This document shows, in pieces, positions 16,446 through 26,214 of a DNA stretch of 64,000 nt. Origin of the DNA: Lachnospiraceae bacterium. Lineage in GTDB: Bacteria > Bacillota > Clostridia > Lachnospirales > Lachnospiraceae. Every line of letters starts with the position of its first letter. Positions within the stretch are counted from its first letter, which is position 1. A model generated the notes under the pieces. The model worked only from the letters and a program-made list of their open reading frames with translations. It had not been told where the DNA came from and ran no database searches. The stretch lies in the NCBI GenBank assembly GCA_015057585.1, contig SVEF01000014.1, positions 1-64,000 of the forward strand, written 5' to 3'. Made by a program: the position numbers and the translations under genes.

Positions 16446-17240
16446 ATGAGATTATGCAGTATTGCAAGTGGAAGCAGCGGCAATTGTATTTACATAGGCC
16501 ACGCTTCCACACATCTGCTGATAGATGCAGGAATCAGCGGAAAGCGAATTGAGGAGGGATTAAGGAGCATCGGCATAGAGCCGCAGGACTTAAGCGGTGT
16601 TCTGATTACCCACGAGCATTCGGACCACATTCAGGGGGTCGGAGTGTTGGCGAGAAAATATAAGGTACCTCTCTACGGCACGGTAGAAACATTTTGTGCC
16701 ATGAAAAAAGGAAAGACTTCCATCGGAAAGGTCGAGGATGACCTGTTTTGTGAGGTTCATCCGGAGGAGACATTTTCCATTGGAAGTATTGTTGTGACAC
16801 CGTTTTCGGTTTCACATGATGCAGCCAATCCGGTTGCCTATGTGTTTGAGGCGGACGGAAAGAAAATCGGCATGGCAACGGATTTGGGCATCTATACGGA
16901 AAAGACCGTAGAGTATTTAAAGGATGCCGGGATTTTGTACCTGGAATCCAATCATGATGTTAATATGCTGATGGTTGGAGTGTATCCATATTATTTGAAG
17001 CAACGTATTTTAGGAGAGCATGGACATCTCTCCAATGACAGTGCGGCAAAGCTTTTATGTGAGCTACATCATGATGGGTTAAAGCATGTCCTGCTTGCCC
17101 ATTTAAGTAAAGAAAATAATTATCCTGATTTGGCGTATGAAACGGTGCGTGCAGAACTTTTGATGGCAGTCGGAGCAGAACGGATGCCGGACCTTAGGGT
17201 GGCACCGAGAGATATTCCGTCAGGGTTAATTACAATATAA
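16446..17240 (+). CDS. walJ: WalJ/YycJ-type metallo-beta-lactamase fold hydrolase
   Basis: A 264-residue metallo-hydrolase with the metal-binding T-H56-E-H58-S-D60-H61 motif, the N-terminal SIASGSSGNC and the C-terminal HLSKENN typical of YycJ/WalJ. In Bacillus this gene belongs to the walRK cell-wall control operon and affects coordination of division with replication; here it is detached from walRK and lies 21 bases behind the FtsA-like gene. Nuclease activity is reported for some family members. Confidence 0.85.
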   Translation: MRLCSIASGSSGNCIYIGHASTHLLIDAGISGKRIEEGLRSIGIEPQDLSGVLITHEHSDHIQGVGVLARKYKVPLYGTVETFCAMKKGKTSIGKVEDDLFCEVHPEETFSIGSIVVTPFSVSHDAANPVAYVFEADGKKIGMATDLGIYTEKTVEYLKDAGILYLESNHDVNMLMVGVYPYYLKQRILGEHGHLSNDSAAKLLCELHHDGLKHVLLAHLSKENNYPDLAYETVRAELLMAVGAERMPDLRVAPRDIPSGLITI

Positions 17241-17271
17241 AAGAGAATGACAAAGAGTGGGAGAGGAAATC

Positions 17272-17547
17272 ATGATGAAAAAAGCAGTAATAACAGTAGT
17301 AGGAAAAGACTGTGTAGGAATTATCGCTAAGGTTTGTACCTATCTGGCAGACAACAACATTAACATTTTGGATATTTCCCAGACCATTGTTCAGGAATAT
17401 TTTAACATGATGATGATTGTGGACATCAGCAAAACAGAAAAGGATTTCCTTTTGGCTGCAACCGAACTGGAAACGCTCGGAGAGGAAATCGGAGTAATTA
17501 TCAAGGCACAGAGAGAAGACATTTTTGATATGATGCACCGTATCTAA
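17272..17547 (+). CDS. ACT-domain protein (UPF0237 family)
   Basis: A 91-residue protein made of one ACT-like domain, starting [11 protein letters not shown], with the characteristic hydrophobic pattern and the helix [11 protein letters not shown]. The start at ATG 17272 (or 17275) has GAGAGGA upstream. It is followed 17 bases later by a UPF0210 gene; the pair is widely conserved in Firmicutes and is thought to act as an amino-acid-sensing unit, though the ligand is not established. Confidence 0.88.
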   Translation: MMKKAVITVVGKDCVGIIAKVCTYLADNNINILDISQTIVQEYFNMMMIVDISKTEKDFLLAATELETLGEEIGVIIKAQREDIFDMMHRI

Positions 17548-17564
17548 GAAAGGACGAAACCGAC

Positions 17565-18929
17565 GTGATTAATATTTCTGAAGTAATTGAAACCAATCAG
17601 ATGATTGAAAAAGAAAATCTGGATGTCAGGACCATTACGCTTGGTATCAGCCTCTTAGACTGTATTGACTCCGATTTACAGGAATGTAAAAAGAAAATTT
17701 ACCATAAAATAACGACAGTGGCAAAGGACCTTGTTGAGACGGGAAACAAGATTGAAAAGGAATACCATATTCCGGTTGTCAATAAGAGAATTTCCGTGAC
17801 ACCGATTGCACTGATTGGTGGTGCAGCATGTAAAACTCCGGATGACTTTGTGGAAATTGCAGAAACACTCGATGCAGCCGCAAAAACGGTGGGGGTTAAT
17901 TTCCTCGGCGGTTATTCCGCATTAGTGAGTAAGGGCATGACAACTGCCGATAAGAATCTCATTTTATCCATTCCGAAGGCACTTGCAAAGACAGAGCGTG
18001 TCTGTAGTTCCATCAATGTCGGTTCTACAAAGACCGGTATCAATATGGATGCGGTAAAACTGCTTGGTGAAATTGTACTGGCTACGGCAGAAGAAACCAA
18101 AGAAGCGGATTCCCTCGGCTGTGCAAAACTCGTAATTTTCTGTAATGCACCGGATGACAATCCGTTCATGGCGGGAGCATTCCATGGAGTAACCGAAGCA
18201 GATGCGATTATCAATGTCGGTGTCAGCGGACCGGGCGTAGTAAAAACAGCACTGGAGCAGGTACGCGGTAAGGATTTTGAGGTGCTTTGCGAAACGATTA
18301 AGAAAACGGCATTTAAGATTACAAGAGTAGGACAGCTTGTGGCAAAGGAAGCAGCAGAGATGCTTCACGTACCGTTTGGTATCGTGGATTTATCCCTGGC
18401 TCCAACACCTGCCATTGGTGATTCCGTAGCGGATATTTTAAAAGAAATCGGTCTGGAGCATCCGGGTGCACCGGGTACGACAGCCGCACTTGCCCTTTTA
18501 AATGATCAGGTGAAAAAAGGCGGTGTCATGGCATCCTCTTATGTGGGAGGTTTAAGTGGTGCGTTTATACCGGTCAGCGAAGATCAGGGCATGATTGATG
18601 CGGTAAAGGCAGGAGCGTTAACGCTTGAAAAATTAGAAGCAATGACCTGTGTCTGCTCCGTTGGACTGGATATGATTGCGATTCCGGGGGACACACCGGC
18701 AACGACGATTTCCGGTATTATTGCGGATGAGATGGCCATCGGTATGATTAACCAGAAGACCACAGCGGTGCGTCTGATTCCGGTTATCGGTAAAGGCGTC
18801 GGAGAAATCGTGGAATTCGGCGGATTGCTCGGTTATGCACCGGTTATGCCGGTCAACGCATTTTCCTGTGAGGCATTTGTAAATCGCGGCGGACGTATTC
18901 CGGCGCCGATTCATAGTTTTAAGAATTAG
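17565..18929 (+). CDS. UPF0210 / PFL-family protein (DUF711)
   Basis: A 454-residue protein of the UPF0210 family, starting at GTG 17565 with GAAAGGACG upstream. It is glycine-rich with typical segments [12 protein letters not shown] and [14 protein letters not shown]. The fold is related to pyruvate formate-lyase-like barrels, but no glycyl radical motif is expected and no activity is established. Coupled to the ACT protein upstream. Confidence 0.9.
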   Translation: MINISEVIETNQMIEKENLDVRTITLGISLLDCIDSDLQECKKKIYHKITTVAKDLVETGNKIEKEYHIPVVNKRISVTPIALIGGAACKTPDDFVEIAETLDAAAKTVGVNFLGGYSALVSKGMTTADKNLILSIPKALAKTERVCSSINVGSTKTGINMDAVKLLGEIVLATAEETKEADSLGCAKLVIFCNAPDDNPFMAGAFHGVTEADAIINVGVSGPGVVKTALEQVRGKDFEVLCETIKKTAFKITRVGQLVAKEAAEMLHVPFGIVDLSLAPTPAIGDSVADILKEIGLEHPGAPGTTAALALLNDQVKKGGVMASSYVGGLSGAFIPVSEDQGMIDAVKAGALTLEKLEAMTCVCSVGLDMIAIPGDTPATTISGIIADEMAIGMINQKTTAVRLIPVIGKGVGEIVEFGGLLGYAPVMPVNAFSCEAFVNRGGRIPAPIHSFKN

Positions 18930-18947
18930 GATGAAAAGAGGCAGAGT

Positions 18948-20408
18948 ATGAGTTATTTTTTGGAACCGTATGATTATAAGAAGGTGCTGTATTATTTTGA
19001 AGAACTGACAAAGATTCCGCACGGCTCCGGCAACGTTAAGGCGATTTCCGATTACCTTGTAGCATTCGCAGAGGAACAGGGCGTGCGTTATGTACAGGAT
19101 GAAGCACTGAATGTTGTTATGTTTAAGGATGCTACTCCGGGCTACGAAAGTGCGCCTGCCGTAATGATTCAAGGTCATATGGACATGGTGTGTGAGAAGA
19201 ATGCAGACTCGACACATGATTTCCTTACGGATGCATTGGAACTTCGTATGGTCGGTGATGATTTGATGGCAAACGGGACCACGCTTGGCGGCGATGATGG
19301 TGTGGCAGTCGCTTATGCGATGGCACTGATTGCTGACAAGGAAGCAAAGCATCCGGCACTGGAACTTGTGATTACCACAGAAGAAGAGACCGGTATGGAC
19401 GGTGCCAAGGCACTGGATATGTCCGGATTAAAAGCATCTTATTTAATTAATGTGGATTCGGAAGATGAGGGCGTCGTACTTTGCAGTTGCGCCGGCGGTA
19501 TGAGACAGACCTGTACACTTCCGCTTGAGAGAGTAGCGGAACAGGGAGTTGCAGTAAAACTTTCCCTGACCGGACTGTTTGGCGGGCACTCGGGTGCAGA
19601 AATTGATAAGAACCGTGTCAATTCTGTTTACGCGATGACAAGAGTTTTGTTTGAATTAAGAGATAGAGTAGAGTATTCCCTGCTTGACTTTAACGGCGGA
19701 TTAAAGGACAATGCCATTCCGAGAGAGGCATTTGCGACGGTAGTGGCTGAAAGTGCGGATGCGGCATTACTAAAAAAGGAAATCGAAGAATTGGCAGCAA
19801 AGTATAAAGAAGAACTGGCTTCGATTGAACCGGGATTTTCCCTGACAGCTACAGTGGGGGCCGCAGACACCTATAACGTACTTCATCCGGTATCCTTTGA
19901 AAAACTACTGTTTTTCCTAATGCAGGCACCGAACGGTATCCAGCGTATGAGCGGAGATATTAAGGGCCTGGTAGAGAGTTCCTTAAACCTTGGTATTTTT
20001 GAAGTGAAGGAGAACGAAGCAGAGTTTAATTTCTCCCTGCGTAGTTCCTCCAAAACATATAAGTATTTCATGCGGGATAAGGTAGAGTATTTAATTGATT
20101 TCCTCGGCGGAGAAAGTGCAACACACAGTGAATATCCTGCCTGGGAGTATCGCAGGGAATCGAAGCTTCGTGAATTGTTCCGTGAGGTTTATATGGATTT
20201 GTACCACAGTGAACCGAAGATGGAGGCGATTCATGCGGGCCTTGAGTGTGGATTGATTGCAGAAAAAATGCCGGATCTGGATATGATATCCATCGGACCG
20301 AATATGCGTGACATTCATACACCGCAGGAGGCATTAAATTTACCATCGACAATTCGTATGTATCAGTTTTTAGAAAAATTACTGGAGAGAATGAAGGACC
20401 ATGAGTAA
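18948..20408 (+). CDS. pepD: Aminoacyl-histidine dipeptidase (PepD, M20)
   Basis: A 486-residue M20-family metallopeptidase that cleaves Xaa-His and other dipeptides. The metal ligands are visible: H77-M-D79 after MIQG, G-G-D116-D117 and T-E-E146-E147. A glycine-rich dimerisation domain and a C-terminal H-x-G-L-E-C-G motif complete the family pattern. GAGGCAGAG precedes the ATG. The 3' end overlaps the LCP gene by 8 bases. Confidence 0.92.
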   Translation: MSYFLEPYDYKKVLYYFEELTKIPHGSGNVKAISDYLVAFAEEQGVRYVQDEALNVVMFKDATPGYESAPAVMIQGHMDMVCEKNADSTHDFLTDALELRMVGDDLMANGTTLGGDDGVAVAYAMALIADKEAKHPALELVITTEEETGMDGAKALDMSGLKASYLINVDSEDEGVVLCSCAGGMRQTCTLPLERVAEQGVAVKLSLTGLFGGHSGAEIDKNRVNSVYAMTRVLFELRDRVEYSLLDFNGGLKDNAIPREAFATVVAESADAALLKKEIEELAAKYKEELASIEPGFSLTATVGAADTYNVLHPVSFEKLLFFLMQAPNGIQRMSGDIKGLVESSLNLGIFEVKENEAEFNFSLRSSSKTYKYFMRDKVEYLIDFLGGESATHSEYPAWEYRRESKLRELFREVYMDLYHSEPKMEAIHAGLECGLIAEKMPDLDMISIGPNMRDIHTPQEALNLPSTIRMYQFLEKLLERMKDHE

Positions 20409-21933
20409 CGAAAACGAAAACAAGGGACAGGAGTTTGACCCGACGACAAGTGAAGAATTTTATGAGAATCTGGAAGCCGCGATTTCTGTAGAAGAAGCCG
20501 AAGAGGTGCCGGCCGAAGAAATTGACGGAGGCGAAGAAGATTTGCCGGAGCTTGTGTTTGCTGCGGATTTGTTCGATGCTACGGAAGAGGAACTTGCGGA
20601 TATGGCTTCGGCAAAGGATGACCTTGGTATGGAGGAGGGCATGGATGCATCGGAGGAACAGGATGAATTCGATGTAGATGATGAAATTTTCCGCGGTGTG
20701 GATGCAGCACTGATCGAGCAGATTGAAAATGAGTTTGGAACCGAAGCATCCGCCAAAGAAGGCTTTGGAAGTGTCATTGCAGGAGTTTGGGGCAAGATAC
20801 CGACCTGGACCAAGATTTTGGCAAGTGTGATTTTAGCAGTACTGCTTTCGGTAATATTCCTGTTCGGTACAAAGCCGGGACGGAAACTGTTTGCCGATGT
20901 GGCAACAAAGATTATGTTCCTTTTTATTGAGGAGGCTCCGGAGGGAACACTAACACCGGTGCCGACAGAGCCTGTGGGCGTGACACCGGGGCTTACACCG
21001 GGTGTGACACCGGGCATTACAGAGCCTGTAGGCCCGACCGGAGAACCGACCGGAGAACCGACGACGGAACCGGGGCCAACGGATACTCCGACCACGGAAC
21101 CAACGATTTCACCGACACCGACAACCTATGTCATTCCGGTGAAGGATGACCCGAATGTCATTAACATTTTGCTGGTTGGTGTGGAAAATATTTACAATGC
21201 AAGATACGGACGAACGGATGCTATTCTGGTTGCGTCTGTGAATAAGAGAAACGGAGAGATGAAGGTAGTATCGTTACTCAGAGATACGTATGTCCGGTTG
21301 CCAGACGGTCAGGGCGATAAGTTAAATGCTGCCTTTGCCTATTACGGAATTAATGGTCTGATTGAAACCATTGAGTCAAATTTCAAGGTTGATATTGATA
21401 GCTATGCAACGATTAATTTCACCGGTTTTGAAGATTTGATTGACGAACTGGGTGGTCTCAGAATTTCCCTGACGACCAAGGAGTCGGAGTATCTTAATAC
21501 GACCAGATATATTTCAAATCCGGAGGAAAGAAATACGGTAGCCGGTTATCAGATGATGACCGGAAGTCAGGTGCTCGGTTACTGCAGAGTGCGTGCCGTA
21601 CCGACAGCAAACGGATTAAAAGACGATTATGGTCGTACGTACCGTCAGCGTACCGTGTTAAAGGCGCTGTTTGATAAGTATAAGGAAAAGAATTTTGTAG
21701 AGCTTCTTGCCGTGATGAAAAAGTGTATGGGCTATGTATCTGCGCCGAATGATTTGCAGCCTTTGGCGGCAGATTGTCTTGTAACAGTGATGGAATTTAA
21801 GAAACTGGATTTTGATACCATGCAGATTCCGGCAAGAGGATATTTTTCCGATAAGGATATCAATGGCAAGGATGTTCTTTACATGGAGAGCAAGAACATT
21901 GAACTTCTTCAGGAATTCCTTTACGGAGAATAG
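20401..21933 (+). CDS. LytR-CpsA-Psr (LCP) family ligase with acidic N-terminus
   Basis: A 510-residue LCP protein, the family that transfers undecaprenyl-linked glycopolymers to peptidoglycan. An unusually long, acidic cytosolic part (1-130) precedes a membrane span (~137-156). A Thr/Pro/Gly-rich spacer (~183-245) then crosses the wall to the LCP domain (~250-510) with NILLVG, R270-x-T-D273-A, and S-L-L-R294-D. The acidic N-terminus is odd for LCP proteins and may bind a cytosolic partner. It is translationally coupled to pepD by overlap. Confidence 0.88.
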   Translation: MSNENENKGQEFDPTTSEEFYENLEAAISVEEAEEVPAEEIDGGEEDLPELVFAADLFDATEEELADMASAKDDLGMEEGMDASEEQDEFDVDDEIFRGVDAALIEQIENEFGTEASAKEGFGSVIAGVWGKIPTWTKILASVILAVLLSVIFLFGTKPGRKLFADVATKIMFLFIEEAPEGTLTPVPTEPVGVTPGLTPGVTPGITEPVGPTGEPTGEPTTEPGPTDTPTTEPTISPTPTTYVIPVKDDPNVINILLVGVENIYNARYGRTDAILVASVNKRNGEMKVVSLLRDTYVRLPDGQGDKLNAAFAYYGINGLIETIESNFKVDIDSYATINFTGFEDLIDELGGLRISLTTKESEYLNTTRYISNPEERNTVAGYQMMTGSQVLGYCRVRAVPTANGLKDDYGRTYRQRTVLKALFDKYKEKNFVELLAVMKKCMGYVSAPNDLQPLAADCLVTVMEFKKLDFDTMQIPARGYFSDKDINGKDVLYMESKNIELLQEFLYGE

Positions 21934-21954
21934 TGAGATTGAGGGGTAATTGAA

Positions 21955-22758
21955 ATGGACATACAACTTTGGAGAGAACTTCTTGAGCCGTATGAGCTGG
22001 CAGTAGAAGAACTGATGGTGAAATTTAATCATCTGATGATAGCCAGCCGTAAGGCAGGAGGGTATGCTCCGATTGAACAGGTACACGGAAGAGTGAAGAC
22101 GATTTCCAGTATTTTGGAGAAGTGCCAGAAGAAGGGGATTGAATTTGATGAGTTTGAGGAAAAGGTAGACGATATTGCTGGAATCCGAATTATTTGCCAG
22201 TTTGTAGAGGATATTTACAAAGTGGTAGAGATTATTCGGAACCGTACGGACATGAGAATCCGGAGCGAAAAGGATTATATCAGCAATAACAAGGAAAGCG
22301 GATACCGCAGTTATCATGTCAACGTGTACTATACGGTAGAGTCGCTCAAAGGTCCGAAAGAGATTCAGGTGGAGATACAGATTCGTACCCTCGCAATGAA
22401 TTTCTGGGCAATTATTGAACATTCGCTACAGTATAAGTATAAGGAAAATATGCCGGTTGCTTTAAGAGAACGCCTGCAGACGGCAGCAGAGGCCATCAAT
22501 GTATTGGATGAGCAGATGGCGTCGGTGCGGGAAGAAATTATGGACGCGCAGAATTCGTTCAATATTAAAGCCAATATGGTATCCGAAATACTGACAACCA
22601 TCCAGAATCTGTACAAAGTAGCGAATAAGCGCGAGGTGGTAAAGATTCAGGAGGAATTCTTCCGGATTTATAATGAGGGAGATTTAAATGAACTTGTGCG
22701 GTTTGGAAAGGAACTGGATGTGATAGCCGAGGGCTACCGTGCACAGAGTCTTAACTAA
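21955..22758 (+). CDS. Small alarmone synthetase (RelQ/RelP-like GTP pyrophosphokinase)
   Basis: A 267-residue single-domain RelA/SpoT synthetase that would make (p)ppGpp or pGpp. It has the family stretch G-I-R-I-I-C, K-E-S-G-Y-R-S-Y-H, and E-I-Q-V-E-I-Q-I-R-T, followed by N-F-W-A-I-I-E-H. There is no HD hydrolase, TGS or ACT domain. The C-terminal ~90 residues are helical and would support the tetramer seen in this family. ATG is preceded by GAGGGG. Confidence 0.88.
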   Translation: MDIQLWRELLEPYELAVEELMVKFNHLMIASRKAGGYAPIEQVHGRVKTISSILEKCQKKGIEFDEFEEKVDDIAGIRIICQFVEDIYKVVEIIRNRTDMRIRSEKDYISNNKESGYRSYHVNVYYTVESLKGPKEIQVEIQIRTLAMNFWAIIEHSLQYKYKENMPVALRERLQTAAEAINVLDEQMASVREEIMDAQNSFNIKANMVSEILTTIQNLYKVANKREVVKIQEEFFRIYNEGDLNELVRFGKELDVIAEGYRAQSLN

Positions 22759-22778
22759 ACGCGGACTGGGAGGAAACA

Positions 22779-24149
22779 GTGGTTAATTTACCGGAAAAGT
22801 TTGAAAACAGAATGAGGGAGCTCCTGTTAGAGGAGTTCCCTGAATTTTTAAAAGGATTTGAAGAAGAACGTCACGGCGGTGTCCGTTTTAATTCATTAAA
22901 GCTGACAAAGGAGGAATGGGAGAGGATTGCTCCGTTTGCAGTAACTTCCGTGCCGTGGATTGACAACGGATATTATTACAGTCTGGAGGACCAGCCTGCG
23001 AAGCACCCGTTTTATTTCGCGGGAATGTATTACATTCAGGAGCCTTCTGCTATGACTCCGGCAAGAATACTGCCTGTGAAGCCCGGCGACAAGGTATTTG
23101 ATGTATGTGCGGCACCCGGTGGGAAAAGTACGGAATTGGCTGCAAAACTGCAGGGAGAGGGCGTTTTGGTGTCCAATGACATCAGTAATTCCAGAGCAAA
23201 GGCACTGTTAAAGAATTTAGAGTTATTTGGTTCCAGAAATTCATTGATTTTAAGTGAGGCTCCGGGAAAACTGACTGACCGGTTCCGTGGATTTTTTGAT
23301 AAAATTCTGGTCGATGCTCCGTGCTCCGGAGAAGGGATGTTCCGGAAAAGTCCTGCGATTATGAAAAACTGGGAGCAGTATGGTGTGGAGTATTACCATA
23401 AATTGCAGTTGGAAATTTTAGATGCCGTGATTCCGATGCTAAAGCCGGGCGGTATGATGGTCTATTCGACCTGTACCTTTTCCCCGGAAGAGGATGAAGG
23501 AAGCCTTCAGTATATTTTAGACAATTACCCGGATATGCATGTGGTGAAGCCGGAGCTTACCTTCGAGGGCTTTTCCTACGGACGTCCGGATTGGATAGAA
23601 AACGGCAGTGAGGAATTAAAAAATGCGATTCGTATCTGGCCGCATAAAATGAACGGTGAGGGTCATTTCGTAGCGCTTTTGCAAAAGGATGCGGGGGCGG
23701 AAGAGGTGTACTATGCTCCGACGAAGGGAAAGGTATCTCTTCCGGCAGAAGCAGAGGACTTCCTTGCGAGAGTCGGCTTCGAGATACCGAGAGAGCGCCT
23801 GGAACTCAGAGAGGACAGGCTGTATCTGCTTCCGGAGCAACTTCCGAATTTGAAGGGGCTTCGCATTATGCGTTCCGGTCTTTTGCTGGGAGAAGTAAAG
23901 AAAAACCGCTTCGAGCCGAGTCAGGCACTTGCCTGTGCACTCCGGATGGAGGAATTTGATGCGGTTTATAATATGGATGCAGAGGATGAAGATGTCATCC
24001 GTTATTTAAAATGTGAGACAATTACGGCAAAGACAGAGGTGCCGGACGGTTTTGTGCTGATTTGTGTGGCGGGTTATCCGCTCGGATGGGCAAAGGCACA
24101 AAACGGAACACTGAAAAATAAGTATCTTCCGGGCTGGAGAATGATGTAA
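22779..24149 (+). CDS. RsmF/RsmB-type 16S rRNA m5C methyltransferase
   Basis: A 456-residue SAM-dependent RNA m5C methyltransferase of the NOL1/NOP2/Sun family. The SAM loop reads V-C-A-A-P-G-G-K-S-T; the catalytic motifs D-A-P-C-S-G-E-G-M-F and Y-S-T-C-T-F supply the two cysteines. The C-terminal ~150 residues match the RsmF accessory domain rather than RsmB, which has an N-terminal NusB domain. The start is GTG 22779 with GGAGGAAA upstream. Its stop overlaps the next start by one base. Confidence 0.88.
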   Translation: MVNLPEKFENRMRELLLEEFPEFLKGFEEERHGGVRFNSLKLTKEEWERIAPFAVTSVPWIDNGYYYSLEDQPAKHPFYFAGMYYIQEPSAMTPARILPVKPGDKVFDVCAAPGGKSTELAAKLQGEGVLVSNDISNSRAKALLKNLELFGSRNSLILSEAPGKLTDRFRGFFDKILVDAPCSGEGMFRKSPAIMKNWEQYGVEYYHKLQLEILDAVIPMLKPGGMMVYSTCTFSPEEDEGSLQYILDNYPDMHVVKPELTFEGFSYGRPDWIENGSEELKNAIRIWPHKMNGEGHFVALLQKDAGAEEVYYAPTKGKVSLPAEAEDFLARVGFEIPRERLELREDRLYLLPEQLPNLKGLRIMRSGLLLGEVKKNRFEPSQALACALRMEEFDAVYNMDAEDEDVIRYLKCETITAKTEVPDGFVLICVAGYPLGWAKAQNGTLKNKYLPGWRMM

Positions 24150-24943
24150 TGGCGACAGAAAAGCAGATAAGACTGGACAAGTTCATATCGGAGGCAGCCG
24201 GACTGACCAGAAAAGACGCCAAAGCGGTCATCACAAAGGGACGTGTGAGTGTAGGCGGAGAGATTTGTAAAAATAGTGACCGTAAGGTTTTGGTGACGGA
24301 AGAAATCTGTCTTGACGGGGTGAAACTCGGTGCGGCAGAGGAATTTTTGTATTTGATGCTTCATAAGCCTTCCGGTGTGGTATCTGCCACCGAAGACGGA
24401 AGAGACCGCACCGTGCTCGATTTGGTACGGGAAAGAGAAGCGGATGAGACTCTGTCAAAAGAAGATTTGCGTTATTTCGTCATCGGAAAGCGTGAACTGT
24501 TTCCGGTGGGACGTCTGGATAAGGACACGGAAGGGCTTTTGCTTTTGACGGATGACGGAGAACTGGCGCACAGGCTGCTGTCTCCAAAGCATCATGTAGA
24601 TAAGGTATATGCTGCAAAAGTATCCGGCACAGTGCCGCAGGATGCCGCAGAACGCTTTGCGGAAGGCATTCAGGTCGGAAAGGATTACAAGGCGCTTCCT
24701 GCAAAACTGGAAGTCGTTTCTACGGATACGCAGGCGGAGTGCGCTGAGGTAAAGATTACGTTGCACGAAGGAAAATTTCATCAGGTAAAGCGTATGTGCC
24801 ATGAAATCGGATGTGAGGTGACGTATTTAAAGAGGCTTTCCATGGGAGCACTTGTTTTGGATGAGGCATTACAGCCGGGAGAGGTAAGAAGGCTGACAGA
24901 GGAAGAGAGAGAACAGTTATGTGGAGAAGTAAAAAGGCAGTAA
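24149..24943 (+). CDS. RsuA/RluB/RluF-family pseudouridine synthase
   Basis: A 264-residue enzyme with an N-terminal S4 RNA-binding domain (LDKFISEAAGLTRKDAK) and a synthase domain with catalytic Asp in G-R-L-D-K-D-T-E-G-L. K-F-H-Q-V-K-R-M-C-H in the C-terminal part resembles RsuA, which modifies 16S rRNA U516. Overlapping starts on both sides (1 base with RsmF-like, 25 bases with the HAD gene) suggest tight coupling of ribosome-modification genes. Confidence 0.88.
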   Translation: MATEKQIRLDKFISEAAGLTRKDAKAVITKGRVSVGGEICKNSDRKVLVTEEICLDGVKLGAAEEFLYLMLHKPSGVVSATEDGRDRTVLDLVREREADETLSKEDLRYFVIGKRELFPVGRLDKDTEGLLLLTDDGELAHRLLSPKHHVDKVYAAKVSGTVPQDAAERFAEGIQVGKDYKALPAKLEVVSTDTQAECAEVKITLHEGKFHQVKRMCHEIGCEVTYLKRLSMGALVLDEALQPGEVRRLTEEEREQLCGEVKRQ

Positions 24944-25566
24944 TTTTTGATTTGGACGGTACGCTCATTGATTCCATGGGAATGTGGAAGGAAATTGATA
25001 TTGAATATCTCGGGCGCTTCGGAATACCGCTTCCGGAAACCTTACAAAAGGATATTTCCGGCATGAGCTTTACCGAAACAGCCCACTATTTTAAAAATAC
25101 GTTCGGGATACCGGATTCCATTGAGGAAATTAAAGCAACCTGGAATGAAATGGCGATGTATAGGTACACACATACGGTGCCGTTTAAACCGGGGGCAATA
25201 GAATTTTTACAGGAACTGAGAAGAAAAGGGATAAAGACCGGAATTGCCACAAGTAATTCGGTAGAACTGGTACGGGCGGTCATGAAAAGTCTTTCGGCAG
25301 AGGAGTACTTTGACGAGATTCACACATCCTGTGAAGTGCCAAAAGGAAAGCCTGCACCGGATATTTACCTGCTTACGGCAGCCTGCCTTGGAGTGGCGCC
25401 GGAGGATTGTCTGGTATTTGAGGATATTGAGGAAGGAATTCTTGCCGGAAAGCGGGCGGGAATGGAAGTTTGCGCTGTAGAAGATGATTTTTCAAAAAGC
25501 ATGGAAAAGGAAAAGAGAGAACTGGCGGATTATTTTATACGGGATTATTTTGAACTGCTAAAATAA
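24919..25566 (+). CDS. HAD-superfamily phosphatase (beta-PGM-like)
   Basis: A 215-residue HAD hydrolase with the nucleophile motif D-L-D-G-T-L at residues 10-15, T-S-N-S (motif II), a Lys in K-G-K-P-A-P-D and an acidic pair in F-E-D-I-E. The four-helix cap after motif I puts it in the beta-phosphoglucomutase-like subclass I. Substrate cannot be read from sequence. It starts inside the end of the pseudouridine synthase gene. Confidence 0.85.
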   Translation: MWRSKKAVIFDLDGTLIDSMGMWKEIDIEYLGRFGIPLPETLQKDISGMSFTETAHYFKNTFGIPDSIEEIKATWNEMAMYRYTHTVPFKPGAIEFLQELRRKGIKTGIATSNSVELVRAVMKSLSAEEYFDEIHTSCEVPKGKPAPDIYLLTAACLGVAPEDCLVFEDIEEGILAGKRAGMEVCAVEDDFSKSMEKEKRELADYFIRDYFELLK

Positions 25567-25611
25567 ACATACTACTATTGTAGAAAATAAAGAAGAGAGA
25601 GACGGAAGAAA

Positions 25612-26190
25612 ATGAAAAAAAAGCAGAAACCTGCAAAGGGAACCTACGGATATTTGAACAGCATAAAGAAGAATGCACTGGCACATACACTTTTGATGGT
25701 GGCTATTGGTCTTTTGGTTTTTGTGATCGGTCTTTTGCTGAACAAGATGGAAGCGACCAATATTTTTACCGTGATTGCGTTTTTATTTGTGCTTCCGGCG
25801 GCAAAATCATTTGTAACCGTGGTTGTTTTATTGCCGTTCAAGCAGATGGATGCCCGGAAAAAAGAAAAATTGGACCGGTACAAAAAGGGTTCCGACGAGA
25901 TATTGTACGACCTTGTGTTTACGTCATCGGAACGTGTGATGCATTTGGACTGTGTGTATATCACAGGAAGTCAGATTATCGGATATACGGAGCGTAACAA
26001 AGATAATGTAAAGAAAATAGAAGAGTATTTAAAGAAAGAACTGGAAATCCGCCAGTTAACGCATCATGTATTTCTTACTACAAATGAGAAACAGCTGGAA
26101 AGCCGCATGGTATTGCGGACAGGGCAGGAACAGTGGGAGAAAGAGGCAATGGAGCCGGTAAAGGAAATGCTTCTTTTGTTCACGATATAG
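25612..26190 (+). CDS. Two-span membrane protein, unknown
   Basis: A 192-residue protein with a basic N-terminus, two adjacent membrane spans (about residues 24-43 and 50-75) and a cytosolic C-terminal alpha/beta region. GACGGAAG precedes the ATG. No catalytic motif was recognised. It lies 25 bases before an rluA-type gene and is probably in the same transcript. Confidence 0.65.
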   Translation: MKKKQKPAKGTYGYLNSIKKNALAHTLLMVAIGLLVFVIGLLLNKMEATNIFTVIAFLFVLPAAKSFVTVVVLLPFKQMDARKKEKLDRYKKGSDEILYDLVFTSSERVMHLDCVYITGSQIIGYTERNKDNVKKIEEYLKKELEIRQLTHHVFLTTNEKQLESRMVLRTGQEQWEKEAMEPVKEMLLLFTI

Positions 26191-26214
26191 AGAAGTAAAA
26201 AGAGAGGATAGAAC

